NCBI GenBank assembly: GCA_030693515.1
Contig: JAUYAK010000124.1
Span: 18,264-82,263, forward strand
Reading direction: 5' to 3'
DNA length: 64,000 nucleotides
Source of the DNA: Opitutaceae bacterium
Lineage (GTDB): Bacteria; Verrucomicrobiota; Verrucomicrobiia; Opitutales; Opitutaceae
The notes under the pieces were generated by a model. The model was not told the DNA's origin. It made no database searches and was given only the letters and a program-made list of their open reading frames with translations. Positions 29,827-37,850 of this stretch are shown here, piece by piece (the stretch's first letter is position 1; each line of letters opens with the position of its first letter). The position numbers and the translations under genes were made by a program.

Positions 29827-30558
29827 TCACGCGTGCGTCGCCCACATGGTCGCCGCCATCGCTACCATGCCGAGATCTTCGGTTAGCGCGACCGTCGAGA
29901 GCGGCACCTTGAGCACCGTGCCCATGCACGCGCACTCCAAGTCGAGCCCCTGGCGCAGCGCGCGGATAACGCCGAGCGCGCCGAACAGCATGACGACAAT
30001 GGTCGCTCCATATACGACCGGCAGGTTCCGCTGTGCGAGATAGCCGAGGCCGAGTCCGAGCTCGATAAACGGATACACGTAGGCGTAAGGCCGGAACGGT
30101 TTCGCCAGCAAGTCATACATCTGAAAACCATCCGCGAACCCCGCCAGGTTGAAGAATTTGAACATCGAGAACACGACGAGGAAGAGTCCCATGAAGTCGT
30201 GCATCCACCCGCGACCATCCCATGCGCTGGCGGCGGCGACCTGCTTCGCCGAGGCGGCGAGCACCGTGAGGGTGAGAATGACGATCAACGGCAGGTAGTC
30301 CTTCCAAGGCGTGCCGCGCCGTTTCTGCCGGTGGTGAACGGTGTCGGTCGGCTGCGCGCGTTTCGCGGCCGGTGCGACCGGGGCGGGCGAATGCGCCGCG
30401 TGGCCAGGTTTGGCGTGAGCGTGCGGCGCGCGATGCGCGGAGGAATGTCGGGCGGTTGTTTTCACCGGGATTTTTCCATTTGCACAACGTGCATGTGTCC
30501 ACGACCGCACGCCAGCAAGAGACGCCCCGATCTCAGCGTGGGAGAATTCCCGCCGCAT
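29827..30558 (-). CDS. MauE/DoxX-like membrane protein with a His-rich N-terminus
   Basis: 243 residues from an ATG at 30558, after TGAGGGG. Residues about 30-80 are His/Ala/Pro-rich (HSSAHRAPHAHAKPGHAAHS). Four or so transmembrane helices follow (YLPLIVILTLTVLAASA, GLFLVVFSMFKFFNLAGFA, YVYPFIELGLGLGYLA, YGATIVVMLFGALGVI) and then the MauE-like ending DLECACMGTVLKVPLSTVAL. In relatives this domain is fused to an HMA domain. A role in thiol or metal handling at the membrane is likely. It follows the PepSY gene by 4 bases, in the same operon. A GTG at 30465 is a less likely start. Confidence 0.75.
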   Translation of the reverse strand: MRREFSHAEIGASLAGVRSWTHARCANGKIPVKTTARHSSAHRAPHAHAKPGHAAHSPAPVAPAAKRAQPTDTVHHRQKRRGTPWKDYLPLIVILTLTVLAASAKQVAAASAWDGRGWMHDFMGLFLVVFSMFKFFNLAGFADGFQMYDLLAKPFRPYAYVYPFIELGLGLGYLAQRNLPVVYGATIVVMLFGALGVIRALRQGLDLECACMGTVLKVPLSTVALTEDLGMVAMAATMWATHA

Positions 30559-30562
30559 CCCC

Positions 30563-31246
30563 TCACACCCCAATCCACCGCAGCCCGACGACAAACCAGC
30601 CACACACAAGAATTCCGCATCCAAGCGCAACCAGCCCCAATGCCCGCTTGCCCGCGAGTCCCCACCACATGATGAGCCCGCTGATCACCAACACCGCCAG
30701 CCCGAGGGCCACCGCATCCATCGAAAGCGCCCAAATCGTCGTGAGCATCCAATCGCGCTGATTCTTCGCGTCGTTCATCCGAACGCCGGTGAACGTATGC
30801 AGCGCGCGCATGACGCCCCACGCGTTGACTTCCGTGCGCTGAACCGTAGCCCGTCCTAGCTTCAAATCCGCTTTGATGTCGAATTGGAGGCCGGGCTTCG
30901 TTGCGCGAAATTCAAGTCGCCCTGAATCGCCCGGTTGCGTCGTGAGCCACTGGATTTCACCAGCGATGCCGAGTTGCCGCATCACGTCCCTCGCTTCATC
31001 GAGCGCGGTGCCGTCCGCAGGCGCCTTAATCTGTCGCTCCACGGTCGCCACTTTGCGATTCGGCCAGAACTCGGTGAACGCCCACGAATGGTTGAGCAAC
31101 AATCCCGTGAGCGCGAACAACCAGATGAAGAACAGAAAATAAAGTCCGAGGTAAAAGTGCAGTTTCCGGTTCCATGTCTTGTAACCTTGGGTGAACGCCC
31201 GAGGGCCGTTTCCCGCGGGCATCTGCTGCTCAGGCGACGAGGGCAT
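30563..31246 (-). CDS. PepSY-type transmembrane protein 1
   Basis: 227 residues from MPSSPEQQMPAGNG. Helix 1 WNRKLHFYLGLYFLFFIWLF has the RKLHxxxG pattern of PepSY-associated TM proteins; a periplasmic PepSY-like domain (about 60-150) and two C-terminal helices (WALSMDAVALGLAVLVISGL, GLVALGCGILVCGWFVVGLR) follow. The start overlaps the preceding PepSY gene by 17 bases. PepSY-TM proteins are found with siderophore reduction or copper export; the neighbours (MauE-like, CopD-like) point to metal redox at the membrane. Confidence 0.78.
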   Translation of the reverse strand: MPSSPEQQMPAGNGPRAFTQGYKTWNRKLHFYLGLYFLFFIWLFALTGLLLNHSWAFTEFWPNRKVATVERQIKAPADGTALDEARDVMRQLGIAGEIQWLTTQPGDSGRLEFRATKPGLQFDIKADLKLGRATVQRTEVNAWGVMRALHTFTGVRMNDAKNQRDWMLTTIWALSMDAVALGLAVLVISGLIMWWGLAGKRALGLVALGCGILVCGWFVVGLRWIGV

Positions 31247-31856
31247 AGACGAGTCCTCCGAACGAAAGCGCACCCGCAGCGAGCATCACGATCCCCACGC
31301 GGCGCTCGTTTTTCAACACCACCCATAAATAGATCCCGCTCATTGAAAGAAAAAGCAGCAGGTAGACGGTCGCGTCCGCCAGCCAGCGCCAGACAGTCAT
31401 GAAGGCGGAGTTACCGCGAACGTTCACGTTGTGCGGCCCCGGCATCTTGTGCAAAAACACCATCGCGTCCGCGACGCCCGTCGTGCGCGATGAGATCTTC
31501 GCGGAGCGAGACTCCACGTTGAGTTCGACGACGGTTTCACTTCCCGGCACGGACACCGGAATCACGAAGCGCCGCTCTTTGGGGAACTGACGGACGAACC
31601 CGATCTCACCGCGAACCGGGATCTGATCGAGCAGCGCGTGCGCGGCCGCGACTTGTTCGCGCCCTTTCAGCCGCTCGAAATCGGAAGGAATCGAGAGGTT
31701 CGTTGCATTTCGACTCGCCGCAGGTGCTCCACTTCCCGGCACCCACGAGTGCACGAGAAATATCACGCTGATCGCAAAAACCAAAACGAACGGGCTCAGG
31801 AAAAGGCCAACATACAAATGAAGACCGCGGACGAAGACGTAGAATGATTGGCGCAT
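31230..31856 (-). CDS. PepSY-type transmembrane protein 2
   Basis: 208 residues from MRQSFYVFVRGLHLYVGLFL; the start at 31856 overlaps the stop of the upstream gene (TGATG). Helix 1 has the RxLHxxxG PepSY-TM pattern and leads to FVLVFAISVIFLVHSW. A beta-rich loop (RFVIPVSVPGSETVVELNVE) and two C-terminal helices (YLLLFLSMSGIYLWVVLK, IVMLAAGALSFGGLVYALVA) follow. It shares its architecture with the next gene, so the two could form a heteromer. The frame extends to 32318 but that part belongs to the upstream gene on another frame. Confidence 0.78.
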   Translation of the reverse strand: MRQSFYVFVRGLHLYVGLFLSPFVLVFAISVIFLVHSWVPGSGAPAASRNATNLSIPSDFERLKGREQVAAAHALLDQIPVRGEIGFVRQFPKERRFVIPVSVPGSETVVELNVESRSAKISSRTTGVADAMVFLHKMPGPHNVNVRGNSAFMTVWRWLADATVYLLLFLSMSGIYLWVVLKNERRVGIVMLAAGALSFGGLVYALVA

Positions 31857-32491
31857 CAATGGTGAGCCCCAAGGCCGCCGCCGGTGAGATGCTTGATGAC
31901 GACAAACAGCAAGACCAGGGCGCCAACGCTGACCCCAGCGATCCAAACCCAGCGCGGCGCGCTGCCGTTTGATTCGCGCTCGGATTCCGCGAGCTGCCTG
32001 CGGCCGAACGGTGTCAACCCCTGCGGTTTGAATACCGACAATGCGGTTGCGATCACCAACACCACCACCGCGCCAGCGCCGTCGGCCACGAGTTGAATCC
32101 GCATTCCGCGGAAATCGCCCGCGGCCAGCGTCGTCCCGGCCACCACGTCTGCCATACGGCTGGCCACCTGCATGTGCACGAGCAAGAGGATGCTGGCGAC
32201 GACGGTGATCAGGAGCTTCGCCACGATCCAATAGTGCCGGAACAACCCCCACGTGGTGCCCAACGATTGGACAAGCCCGGTGAGCAGCGACGCGACGCTC
32301 AACGGAACAATCACACACCAGCCGACCAATTCAATCGCGACGTAGGACGCACGCACGATCTGCGCGTCTTGGCTCATGAGACCGGCGACAGCCAAAGCCA
32401 GGAAACCTGCAACCGAACCGAGCCAGCCGACCGAGGAAGTGATATGCGCGGTGAGTGCCAACTTACGGACGCCGGGTGTCATGGTCATCAC
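31856..32491 (-). CDS. Multi-pass membrane protein (DUF2269/CopD-like)
   Basis: 211 residues with five or so hydrophobic helices. The first, LTAHITSSVGWLGSVAGFLAL, has a His in the HITSSVGWLG pattern found in CopD/DUF2269-type proteins; GLFRHYWIVAKLLITVVASI and LLVHMQVASRMADVV supply further His residues. The C-terminus ends KHLTGGGLGAHH. It is the first gene of a four-gene membrane cluster (this, two PepSY-type, MauE-like), with start/stop overlaps that show coupled translation. Function is inferred from neighbours. Confidence 0.68.
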   Translation of the reverse strand: MMTMTPGVRKLALTAHITSSVGWLGSVAGFLALAVAGLMSQDAQIVRASYVAIELVGWCVIVPLSVASLLTGLVQSLGTTWGLFRHYWIVAKLLITVVASILLLVHMQVASRMADVVAGTTLAAGDFRGMRIQLVADGAGAVVVLVIATALSVFKPQGLTPFGRRQLAESERESNGSAPRWVWIAGVSVGALVLLFVVIKHLTGGGLGAHH

Positions 32492-33020
32492 GGTGTTGGG
32501 GTCTATTTCCGCTTGGCAAAGAAATCAACTCACCACGCGCGCGGGCGCGGCACGGTTATGGCTGTGCTTCGTGGGTCGATGTGCGAGCAAATGCGAAACC
32601 CCAGCCACACCCGGCGGGACCAGCAACCAACGCCATTATCAGAGACGCCCTCGCAGGGCACAGAGATTGCGTCACCCGTGCCACTGTAGCTCACGACGGG
32701 GACAGTGGGCCACGGCGCGGTCAGCGCCCGGCCGACGGAAAAATGTTGAGTTCGATCCGCCGCGCTTCGCGAACTTCCGCGACATCATCATTCGCGGCCA
32801 AATCATCCCCGACAAACTCGCTGCAGCTGCCATCTGACCAGCAAACCACCCACCTGCCAGGCACGCTGCTCACTCGCACCACGCGACCTCGATCCGCATG
32901 ATGACCTCGTCGCTGAACCGACGCTCCATTTTCAAACGTCTTCGGCCACGGTTTTCGTTCGATGAGCATTAATATTCGCGGCGCAAGAGGGCGAGTTGAG
33001 ATACCAAGCGACGGGATGCG
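32492..33020. other. 529-base region between the membrane cluster and the receiver island
   Basis: Sparse content. One small minus-strand frame (listed separately at 32721-32969) is plausible; the rest shows no recognisable gene, repeat or terminator. The promoter for the membrane cluster should lie just above 32491. Confidence 0.4.
32721..32969 (-). CDS. Small hypothetical protein, doubtful
   Basis: 82 residues. The central part (VVRVSSVPGRWVVCWSDGSC, then SEFVGDDLAANDDVAEVREA) has the look of a real small beta-alpha domain, and RRIELNIFPSAGR ends it. No homologue comes to mind, no neighbour supports it, and the start is uncertain. It could be a remnant. Confidence 0.3.
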   Translation of the reverse strand: MLIERKPWPKTFENGASVQRRGHHADRGRVVRVSSVPGRWVVCWSDGSCSEFVGDDLAANDDVAEVREARRIELNIFPSAGR

Positions 33021-33329
33021 TTATCCTTGGCGACGCACCAACACACGCGTTAACGCCGACGCCAGATCTGCGATTGGCCGCGACATTTTTTCGGATTCGC
33101 CACTGGAGAGCGTTCGTTTCGTAGCCTCATCGCGAAGCTGCTCCATTTCGCCGTCCAAGACGACGAGGAGGTGTTCCACTTGCTCACTGTTCAGCTCCTC
33201 GGGGTCGAATTCGCCGGATGCCTTTCCGATGATCGACTCAAAGTAAGAAGCGGCTTCCGCCGACAGCGGAGGTAGAATGAGACGTGCCACGTTTTGAAGC
33301 CTTATCCCCAACCTTGAAATGCGAGGCAA
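33021..33329 (-). CDS. Hypothetical helical acidic protein
   Basis: 102 residues with mostly helical, acidic sequence: SAEAASYFESIIGKASGEFD, PEELNSEQVEHLLVVLDGEM and PIADLASALTRVLVRRQG. The composition is normal for a coding sequence and unlike the high-Arg antisense artefacts nearby. The domain is not recognised. It precedes the receiver island but is read in the opposite direction to the first receiver gene. The start is not certain. Confidence 0.5.
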   Translation of the reverse strand: MPRISRLGIRLQNVARLILPPLSAEAASYFESIIGKASGEFDPEELNSEQVEHLLVVLDGEMEQLRDEATKRTLSSGESEKMSRPIADLASALTRVLVRRQG

Positions 33330-33504
33330 TCCACTTCGTTAGCACTACGATTTTGGAACACCCACCGCGCAAGAAAGCACAGCCGCGCTTCAGCCGAGAA
33401 TGCCATTCCTTGGCGCCAAACCGGCGTGCACTTCCCGCTTGTGCTCGACCAGACCCGGGGTGCAATACGACCCGGCCCGTTCAAATCTCCGAAGACCTAC
33501 CGCA

Positions 33505-33903
33505 ATGCCGACACTGCTCGTGATCGACGACAACGCTTCGGTGCGCGAGACGCTGTCGGAGTGGTTTACCCTCGGCGGCTATACCGTGCTCGAGGCGAAA
33601 AGCGGCCCGGAGGCTCTATCGCTCATGCTTCACGTGCGGATCGATGCCGCGATTGTGGATGTCCACATGCCACGTATGGACGGCACTGCGGTCTGCCGCG
33701 CTCTGCGTGCGCGAGCAGAAGCGTCGGCGCAAGATCTGCCCGTTTGGCTGATGACCGGGGCGCGAACAGCGGCCGATGCGAAATCGGCCCGCGACGCCGG
33801 GGCGCTCGCCATTTTGGGTAAACCTTTCGATCTCGGCGCTCTCGCGCAGCAAATCCACGAGCAGTTGCAGCGCAGTAACCGTGGACAAGTTGCCGCCTCG
33901 TAG
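33505..33903 (+). CDS. Single-domain response regulator (receiver island 1)
   Basis: 132 residues; the frame runs back to 33400, but MPTLLVIDDNASVRETL at 33505 is the natural start. All receiver marks are present: the acidic pair IDD, phosphoacceptor Asp in AAIVDVHMPRMDG, Thr in WLMTG and Lys in LGKPFDL. No output domain follows; the C-terminus ends 20 residues after the last helix. The only plus-strand member of the island, its stop lies 2 bases from the stop of the next, convergent, receiver. Confidence 0.85.
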   Translation: MPTLLVIDDNASVRETLSEWFTLGGYTVLEAKSGPEALSLMLHVRIDAAIVDVHMPRMDGTAVCRALRARAEASAQDLPVWLMTGARTAADAKSARDAGALAILGKPFDLGALAQQIHEQLQRSNRGQVAAS

Positions 33904-33905
33904 AA

Positions 33906-34298
33906 TCAACGCGACTCCCTCTCATTCGGTGCGGACGAAAGCGCTGCGCGCAGATAGGTGGCAAAATCGCCGCGATCAGCGGAAAACACCTTGTTGGCTC
34001 CGGCCTCATATGCGGCGCGCTCCACTTTCGGATCGGTGCTCCCCGTCACCACCACGACGGGGCAGGTGATCCCTCGTTGCCGTAAACCTCGAATGAATTC
34101 CACGCCACTTTCACCGCCGAGTTTATTGTCGGTCACGATTGCGTCGATCCTGGTTTGATCGAGCGCGGCACGCGCCGCCTGAGCAGAGGCACACGAAAGG
34201 ATTTCCGCACCCTCGAATTGCCCCACTAACGCACGTTCCAGGAGGAATCGACCGTCTTGGTCGTCATCGACGATGAGAAAGGTGAAACCGATTGCCAT
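33906..34298 (-). CDS. Single-domain response regulator (receiver island 2)
   Basis: 130 residues from MAIGFTFLIVDDDQDGRFLL. The phosphoacceptor is in DAIVTDNKLGGESG, followed by VVVVTGSTD, but the Lys-Pro at the end of strand 5 is replaced by KVFSADRGD, so the switch Lys position is altered. The DNK motif and the FSADR end are shared with the broken receiver at 39273-39585, its closest relative here. No output domain. The longer frame to 34454 lacks a sensible N-terminus. Confidence 0.8.
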   Translation of the reverse strand: MAIGFTFLIVDDDQDGRFLLERALVGQFEGAEILSCASAQAARAALDQTRIDAIVTDNKLGGESGVEFIRGLRQRGITCPVVVVTGSTDPKVERAAYEAGANKVFSADRGDFATYLRAALSSAPNERESR

Positions 34299-34461
34299 CG
34301 TGCGACCAGCATATTCTCCGGCCAACCGGTCGCAACTTGGTTCGCGTCGTCGTTTGCCAAATGCCACAATTATGGCAGCGTGTAAGGCTTCCACTGGATG
34401 AGGTCGTGAGCAGCATCCACAAACGTCGGGTGGACAACTCCGCGCTGTCACCACATTCTAA

Positions 34462-34932
34462 CTACGATCGCCGCGCGAGCAAATTAAAGGCCGCGTCGAA
34501 CACCTCTTTCTCGCGCCCCTTCGGTTGTCCGCTAAATTTTTCAACAGCGCCGAGCACGTCGCGCATGACCGCAGGAGCCGGATGCTTGGTCAGGTAACAA
34601 TCGGCGCCGAGTTTCGCAGCCTTGGCTATGTCCGCTGGATCGTCGGACGAGGACAGCATGATCACCGGCACCGAGTCGAATTCCTGACGCCGGCGAACCC
34701 ACCGCAGGACATCAAATCCGTTCGTCCCCGGCATCTTGATGTCGAGAAAGCAGACCAACAGCACCTCATCACTTGAACCTTCGGCCACAGACGACAACCG
34801 CGCAATCGCAGCATCACCCGACAAAGCCGACCGGATCGGATTTCCGACGCCGGCTTTCTTCAACAGTCGCTCGAAAAGAAAAATATCCTCTTCGCCGTCG
34901 TCCGTGACGAGGACCACGCGCTCAATCTTCAT
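34462..34932 (-). CDS. Single-domain response regulator, Rcp-like (receiver island 3)
   Basis: 156 residues from MKIERVVLVTDDGEEDIFLF. Phosphoacceptor Asp in LVCFLDIKMPGTNG, then PVIMLSSSDDP and YLTKHPAP with the Lys. The segment SSVAEGSSDE between strands 2 and 3 and the GNPIRSALSGDAAIARL spacing are typical of the Rcp1-type, phytochrome-linked, receivers. No output domain. It is followed upstream on the same strand by the small XRE gene. Confidence 0.83.
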   Translation of the reverse strand: MKIERVVLVTDDGEEDIFLFERLLKKAGVGNPIRSALSGDAAIARLSSVAEGSSDEVLLVCFLDIKMPGTNGFDVLRWVRRRQEFDSVPVIMLSSSDDPADIAKAAKLGADCYLTKHPAPAVMRDVLGAVEKFSGQPKGREKEVFDAAFNLLARRS

Positions 34933-35074
34933 GCTGGAATCGTGAGTGTCGCGGCCCAATCGCTCGATTAGCAAGCCGCTAGTTCCTAGCAAGCCATAGC
35001 GGCTCCACCGCTCCCTGCTCGACGGTATCAATGTAGCCAACAAATCGTTCGCTGCCGCACCAGCGAGGCTGCGC

Positions 35075-35287
35075 CTACTTTCCAAGTAGTCGAACCAGAC
35101 GGAAAGCGATTTGGAGTTGGCGCAGGCGCTTGCCCTTTTCCCAATCCGACACGGTTTGCTGAGAGACGCCGCCGATCTCACGCGCAAATTGTCCTTGGTT
35201 CATCTTTAGCCGGATTCGCAATCGTCGAATAGCACCTGCCAGCACTGCGTTCGAGCGGTCTACGGATTTCGTCTGTCGGCGGGCCAT
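35075..35287 (-). CDS. Small XRE-type helix-turn-helix regulator
   Basis: 70 residues: MARRQTKSVDRSNAVLAGAI, IRRLRIRLKMNQGQFAREIG and GVSQQTVSDWEKGKRLRQLQ. The HTH_3 pattern (MNQGQFAREIGxxxQTVSxWExGKR) is clear. It ends abruptly after LVRLLGK, so it is only the DNA-binding domain. It lies just upstream of a perfect 13-bp inverted repeat at 35325-35356, which may be its operator or a terminator for the other direction (inference). Confidence 0.82.
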   Translation of the reverse strand: MARRQTKSVDRSNAVLAGAIRRLRIRLKMNQGQFAREIGGVSQQTVSDWEKGKRLRQLQIAFRLVRLLGK

Positions 35288-35324
35288 CGATTAGCGGTCT
35301 GCATCAAGAAACGCGGCGCGTGAA

Positions 35325-35356
35325 GCGCCCGCACCCGCGGGGTCGGGTGCGGGCGC
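35325..35356. repeat. Perfect 13-bp inverted repeat
   Basis: GCGCCCGCACCCG (35325-35337) and CGGGTGCGGGCGC (35344-35356) are exact reverse complements, with a 6-base spacer CGGGGT. It sits 38 bases before the start of the XRE gene. There is no T-run on either side, so a simple terminator is not indicated; it may be an operator, a structured RNA or a recombination site. Confidence 0.7.
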
Positions 35357-35516
35357 ACGCGCTACCGTATGTCCTGCGGGCGGAGTCGCGATACCCCGCG
35401 CGGAATGCCCGGATACAATGTGAAGCTCATCGTGCGAGCATCGGTAGGTTTCGAGCCACGGTCGCGCTGGCTCGAAAGGAAAGTCCAAGGGCGATCAGTC
35501 CGTGTGGAAACGCACC

Positions 35517-35738
35517 TCATGCCGGGGTTGGTGCCTCCTCGAAATGCGATGCCGGCGCGTGAAATGGCGGCGTAACGTCGCCGCCCGCCTCCGCCGCTCC
35601 CAGCCGGCCCTCCGGTATTGGCAGCCACTTTTTCGCGCTGCCATAGTAACGGCCATCGACCAAGCTCAGTATCGTCAGCATCCCAACCGCGGCGTATTCG
35701 AAATCCTCACGGGTTGGGGCATCCGCGCTGCTAAACAC
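35517..35738 (-). CDS. Hypothetical small protein, start uncertain
   Basis: From a GTG at 35738 the sequence reads MFSSADAPTREDFEYAAVGM, then LTILSLVDGRYYGSAKKWLP and a Pro/Glu tail (ASHFEEAPTPA). The same frame stays open upstream, with codons for RYIFLNDQGC just before the GTG, but no ATG/GTG/TTG start is available there. So either the gene starts at the GTG or its original start has been lost. The codon pattern looks real; family not recognised. Confidence 0.42.
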   Translation of the reverse strand: MFSSADAPTREDFEYAAVGMLTILSLVDGRYYGSAKKWLPIPEGRLGAAEAGGDVTPPFHAPASHFEEAPTPA

Positions 35739-35790
35739 GCAGCCCTGATCGTTGAGGAATATGTATCGGGCCGGAGAACATGAGACGCGT

Positions 35791-36018
35791 TCAGGGTGAC
35801 GCCGGGCGCTCTGGCGGCAAATTCACTTTTAGGCCGGGGTGCAAATCCGCCAGCACGTGCGCCCATGCGACCGCCGCATCGCTGTCGCCGTTGGAGTTTT
35901 GCTCAAGCACCCGAGCCAATGCCTCCGCAAGTGCACGGTCGCGGCAGGCTTCGTGCAGCTTTTGCCACTCTGTCTCGCCGCCGTGCAAAGCGGTGTTGAG
36001 TAGTTCTTGATCCGTCAT
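35791..36018 (-). CDS. Hypothetical small protein coupled to a receiver gene
   Basis: 75 residues: MTDQELLNTALHGGETEWQK, LHEACRDRALAEALARVLEQ, then a C-terminal DLHPGLKVNLPPERPASP. It is helical, with balanced charge, and its ATG overlaps the stop of the upstream receiver by 4 bases (ATGA at 36015-36018), so it is translated from the same message. No known domain. Confidence 0.6.
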   Translation of the reverse strand: MTDQELLNTALHGGETEWQKLHEACRDRALAEALARVLEQNSNGDSDAAVAWAHVLADLHPGLKVNLPPERPASP

Positions 36019-36440
36019 GGCACCGTGACTCTCATCCGCTGGACAACCTTCAACAGTTCCATGAACTGCGTAGGTTTGGTGAAAATGTGATCGACCGCGA
36101 ATGCGAGATAGGCGGTGGCGTCAAACTCCGGCAAGTGGGAGCTGTGAACAATGATCTTTCCTGAAAAGTCAGTTTGCCGAATACGCTCAACCAGTTTGAG
36201 ACCGGACAGGCGTGGCATGCGGTGATCCGTGATCAGAACGTCGAAAAACTTCAAGTCCGCGGTAAGCCGCTCAAGCGCATGCTGTCCGTCTGCGGCGCAT
36301 TCGACGAGATGTCCGGCTCCTTCCAGCGCGCGTTTCAACAATTCTGAGAGGTGCACATCGTCTTCCGCACACAATACTCGCAGCGGTTTCCCCGCACTAC
36401 CTTCGGCGGAACGCACCGTTGCCCTCCGGTCGCTGCTCAT
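36015..36440 (-). CDS. Single-domain response regulator (receiver island 4)
   Basis: 141 residues: PLRVLCAEDDVHLSELLKRA carries the acidic pair, FDVLITDHRMPRLSGLKLVE the phosphoacceptor, KIIVHSSHL the Ser, and DHIFTKPTQFMELL the Lys-Pro. The N-terminal MSSDRRATVRSAEGSAGKP is an extra flexible tail. It is linked by ATGA overlaps on both sides, with the receiver upstream (36437) and the small protein downstream (36018), forming a three-gene unit. Confidence 0.85.
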   Translation of the reverse strand: MSSDRRATVRSAEGSAGKPLRVLCAEDDVHLSELLKRALEGAGHLVECAADGQHALERLTADLKFFDVLITDHRMPRLSGLKLVERIRQTDFSGKIIVHSSHLPEFDATAYLAFAVDHIFTKPTQFMELLKVVQRMRVTVP

Positions 36441-36898
36441 GGCGGGTTACTACTGCTCGCGCCATCGTCGACCGTAGTTGAAGGAAGCGACGGAAGCGGG
36501 GAAGAAAAGCCGGCCTCGAGCCTGGCTAAAAATGACGGGCACTCGAATGGTTTCGCGAAAACACCGAGCGCGCCAAGCCGGGCGCTGCGACGTTCAAGAT
36601 CACCAGTGAACGCTCCTGTCATGAACCACACTCTCAGTTCGCGGCCGAGCGTTCGCGCTTGCGCTTGCAGACGCACGCACGTTTCCAAGCCATTCATCAC
36701 CGGCATGTGCACGTCGATCAATGCTCCGTCGACGGATTCCGTCGCCGCCAAAACAATCGCATTGGCGCCGGAGTCCGCGCCGATCACATTGTAGCCGGAC
36801 AGCCGCAGGAGGTATACGAGCGAGACGCGCACGGAATGTTGATCGTCGATTACCAGCATGGTGCGTTGCGTCTTTGGCTGTTCCGGGCTGTCGCTCAC
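36437..36898 (-). CDS. Single-domain response regulator (receiver island 5)
   Basis: 153 residues: RTMLVIDDQHSVRVSLVYLL, SVDGALIDVHMPVMNGLE with the phosphoacceptor, WFMTGAFTGDLE and GVFAKPFECPSFLARL. Its DVHMPVMNG and FMTG motifs are close to receiver 1 at 33505 (DVHMPRMDG, LMTG), so the two may be duplicates. A Ser/Pro tail of about 20 residues ends it. It leads a three-gene unit by ATGA overlap with the 36015-36440 receiver. Confidence 0.84.
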   Translation of the reverse strand: MSDSPEQPKTQRTMLVIDDQHSVRVSLVYLLRLSGYNVIGADSGANAIVLAATESVDGALIDVHMPVMNGLETCVRLQAQARTLGRELRVWFMTGAFTGDLERRSARLGALGVFAKPFECPSFLARLEAGFSSPLPSLPSTTVDDGASSSNPP

Positions 36899-37094
36899 TT
36901 CGGCTCAAGGTGGGGTAGATAGGCAAATTCACGCAACGCGAATGCGGGCGGGTGATGTGCTGCTGCCAGGAATCCCTGTCCACGGGCAACAACCAGGTTC
37001 AGCACCCGCGTCGCCAGAAGAGAAGAGCATCATCTTGGGCGCACGCTACGTTCATGACGTGGAGCGCTTCAAGCGGAAACGCTAGGATCGTAGC

Positions 37095-37358
37095 GTGACC
37101 GCCCTGGAGATCCTGCAACAAAACCTACGCAATCTACGATTACGAATGGGTCTCACGCAGGAAAAGGCGGCAGAGAAAATCGGCGTCGCCTACCGTCATT
37201 TCCAGGCAATCGAAGTCGAGAAACGCGAAGGTCTGCAGTTAGCTACCGTTGAGCGGATCGCCAAGGGACTGAAAGTTGAAATTTGGCAACTTCTGCAAGC
37301 CGGCCATTTTCCACCGCCGGGCAAAACGCGCGGAAATTCTGGACGGATCGAACGTTAA
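37095..37358 (+). CDS. Small XRE-type helix-turn-helix regulator with GTG start
   Basis: 87 residues; the first codon is GTG. LQQNLRNLRLRMGLTQEKAA, EKIGVAYRHFQAIEVEKREG and LQLATVERIAKGLKVEIWQL give a clear HTH_3 pattern, and it ends AGHFPPPGKTRGNSGRIER. It contains only the DNA-binding domain. It is the only plus-strand gene of this part of the island, next to the non-coding element at 37419-37734. Possibly a regulator of that element or of the mobile element (inference). Confidence 0.78.
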   Translation: MTALEILQQNLRNLRLRMGLTQEKAAEKIGVAYRHFQAIEVEKREGLQLATVERIAKGLKVEIWQLLQAGHFPPPGKTRGNSGRIER

Positions 37359-37418
37359 ACTAGCCGTCGTGTGAACTTGCCGCGACATCGTTGGCCGCGA
37401 CGATTAGGGCATCGCAAG

Positions 37419-37734
37419 TGCGACTTCGCATTCGCCCAACAGTGCGCGTCAACCGGCGCAGACCACTGCGCCCGCAGGAGTGAGAAACCAGGCGCAATTA
37501 TTTCGATCGCACTTGCGCCATGGTTCGACGCATAGGACGGCGTGCCTCGGAGGGGGAATCAGCACGCCGCCCGTGGCCTCGCGCAGCGATGCGGCACGCG
37601 TGCCGGGGTTCGGGACGTTCGTCGCTGCGCCCGCCGTTCGAGCCCTTGATAGGGCGCGACACAAAAACTACGGCGAGCGTCTTTCCGCTCCTCACGTCCC
37701 GAGTCTCGGCATCGGCCGCCGGTTGTAGGCGCAC
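37419..37734. repeat. Copy A of a roughly 300-bp non-coding element with inverted ends
   Basis: The element is bounded by CAACCGGCG at 37450-37458 and CGCCGGTTG at 37717-37725, exact reverse complements; extended ends read GTGCGCGTCAACCGGCG on the left and, inverted, GTGCGCCTACAACCGGCG on the right. Just outside is a small hairpin, TGCGA-CT-TCGCA (37419-37430). GGCGCAG-ACCA-CTGCGCC at 37455-37472 is a second hairpin. Copy B lies at 47419-47731 next to the relaxase, with the same ends and a conserved right flank (GGTGxGCGCGxGTGCGCC in reverse complement). The interior has diverged. No gene lies inside. Confidence 0.6.
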
Positions 37735-37850
37735 GCGCGCTCACCAAAAATAAGGGCCACCTTTTCTGCGACGCGCCGCGATTGGAGCCGCTCGATGTTA
37801 CGGCACTTGGTGCCGACGATAAATGTGCCTATGCACTCACGACTCGCGTG

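Noticed and set aside
30462..30821. 119-codon minus ORF overlapping the PepSY and MauE-like genes
   Set aside because: It covers their coding sequence in another frame, with Gly/Arg-rich content; the overlapping conserved membrane proteins explain the region.
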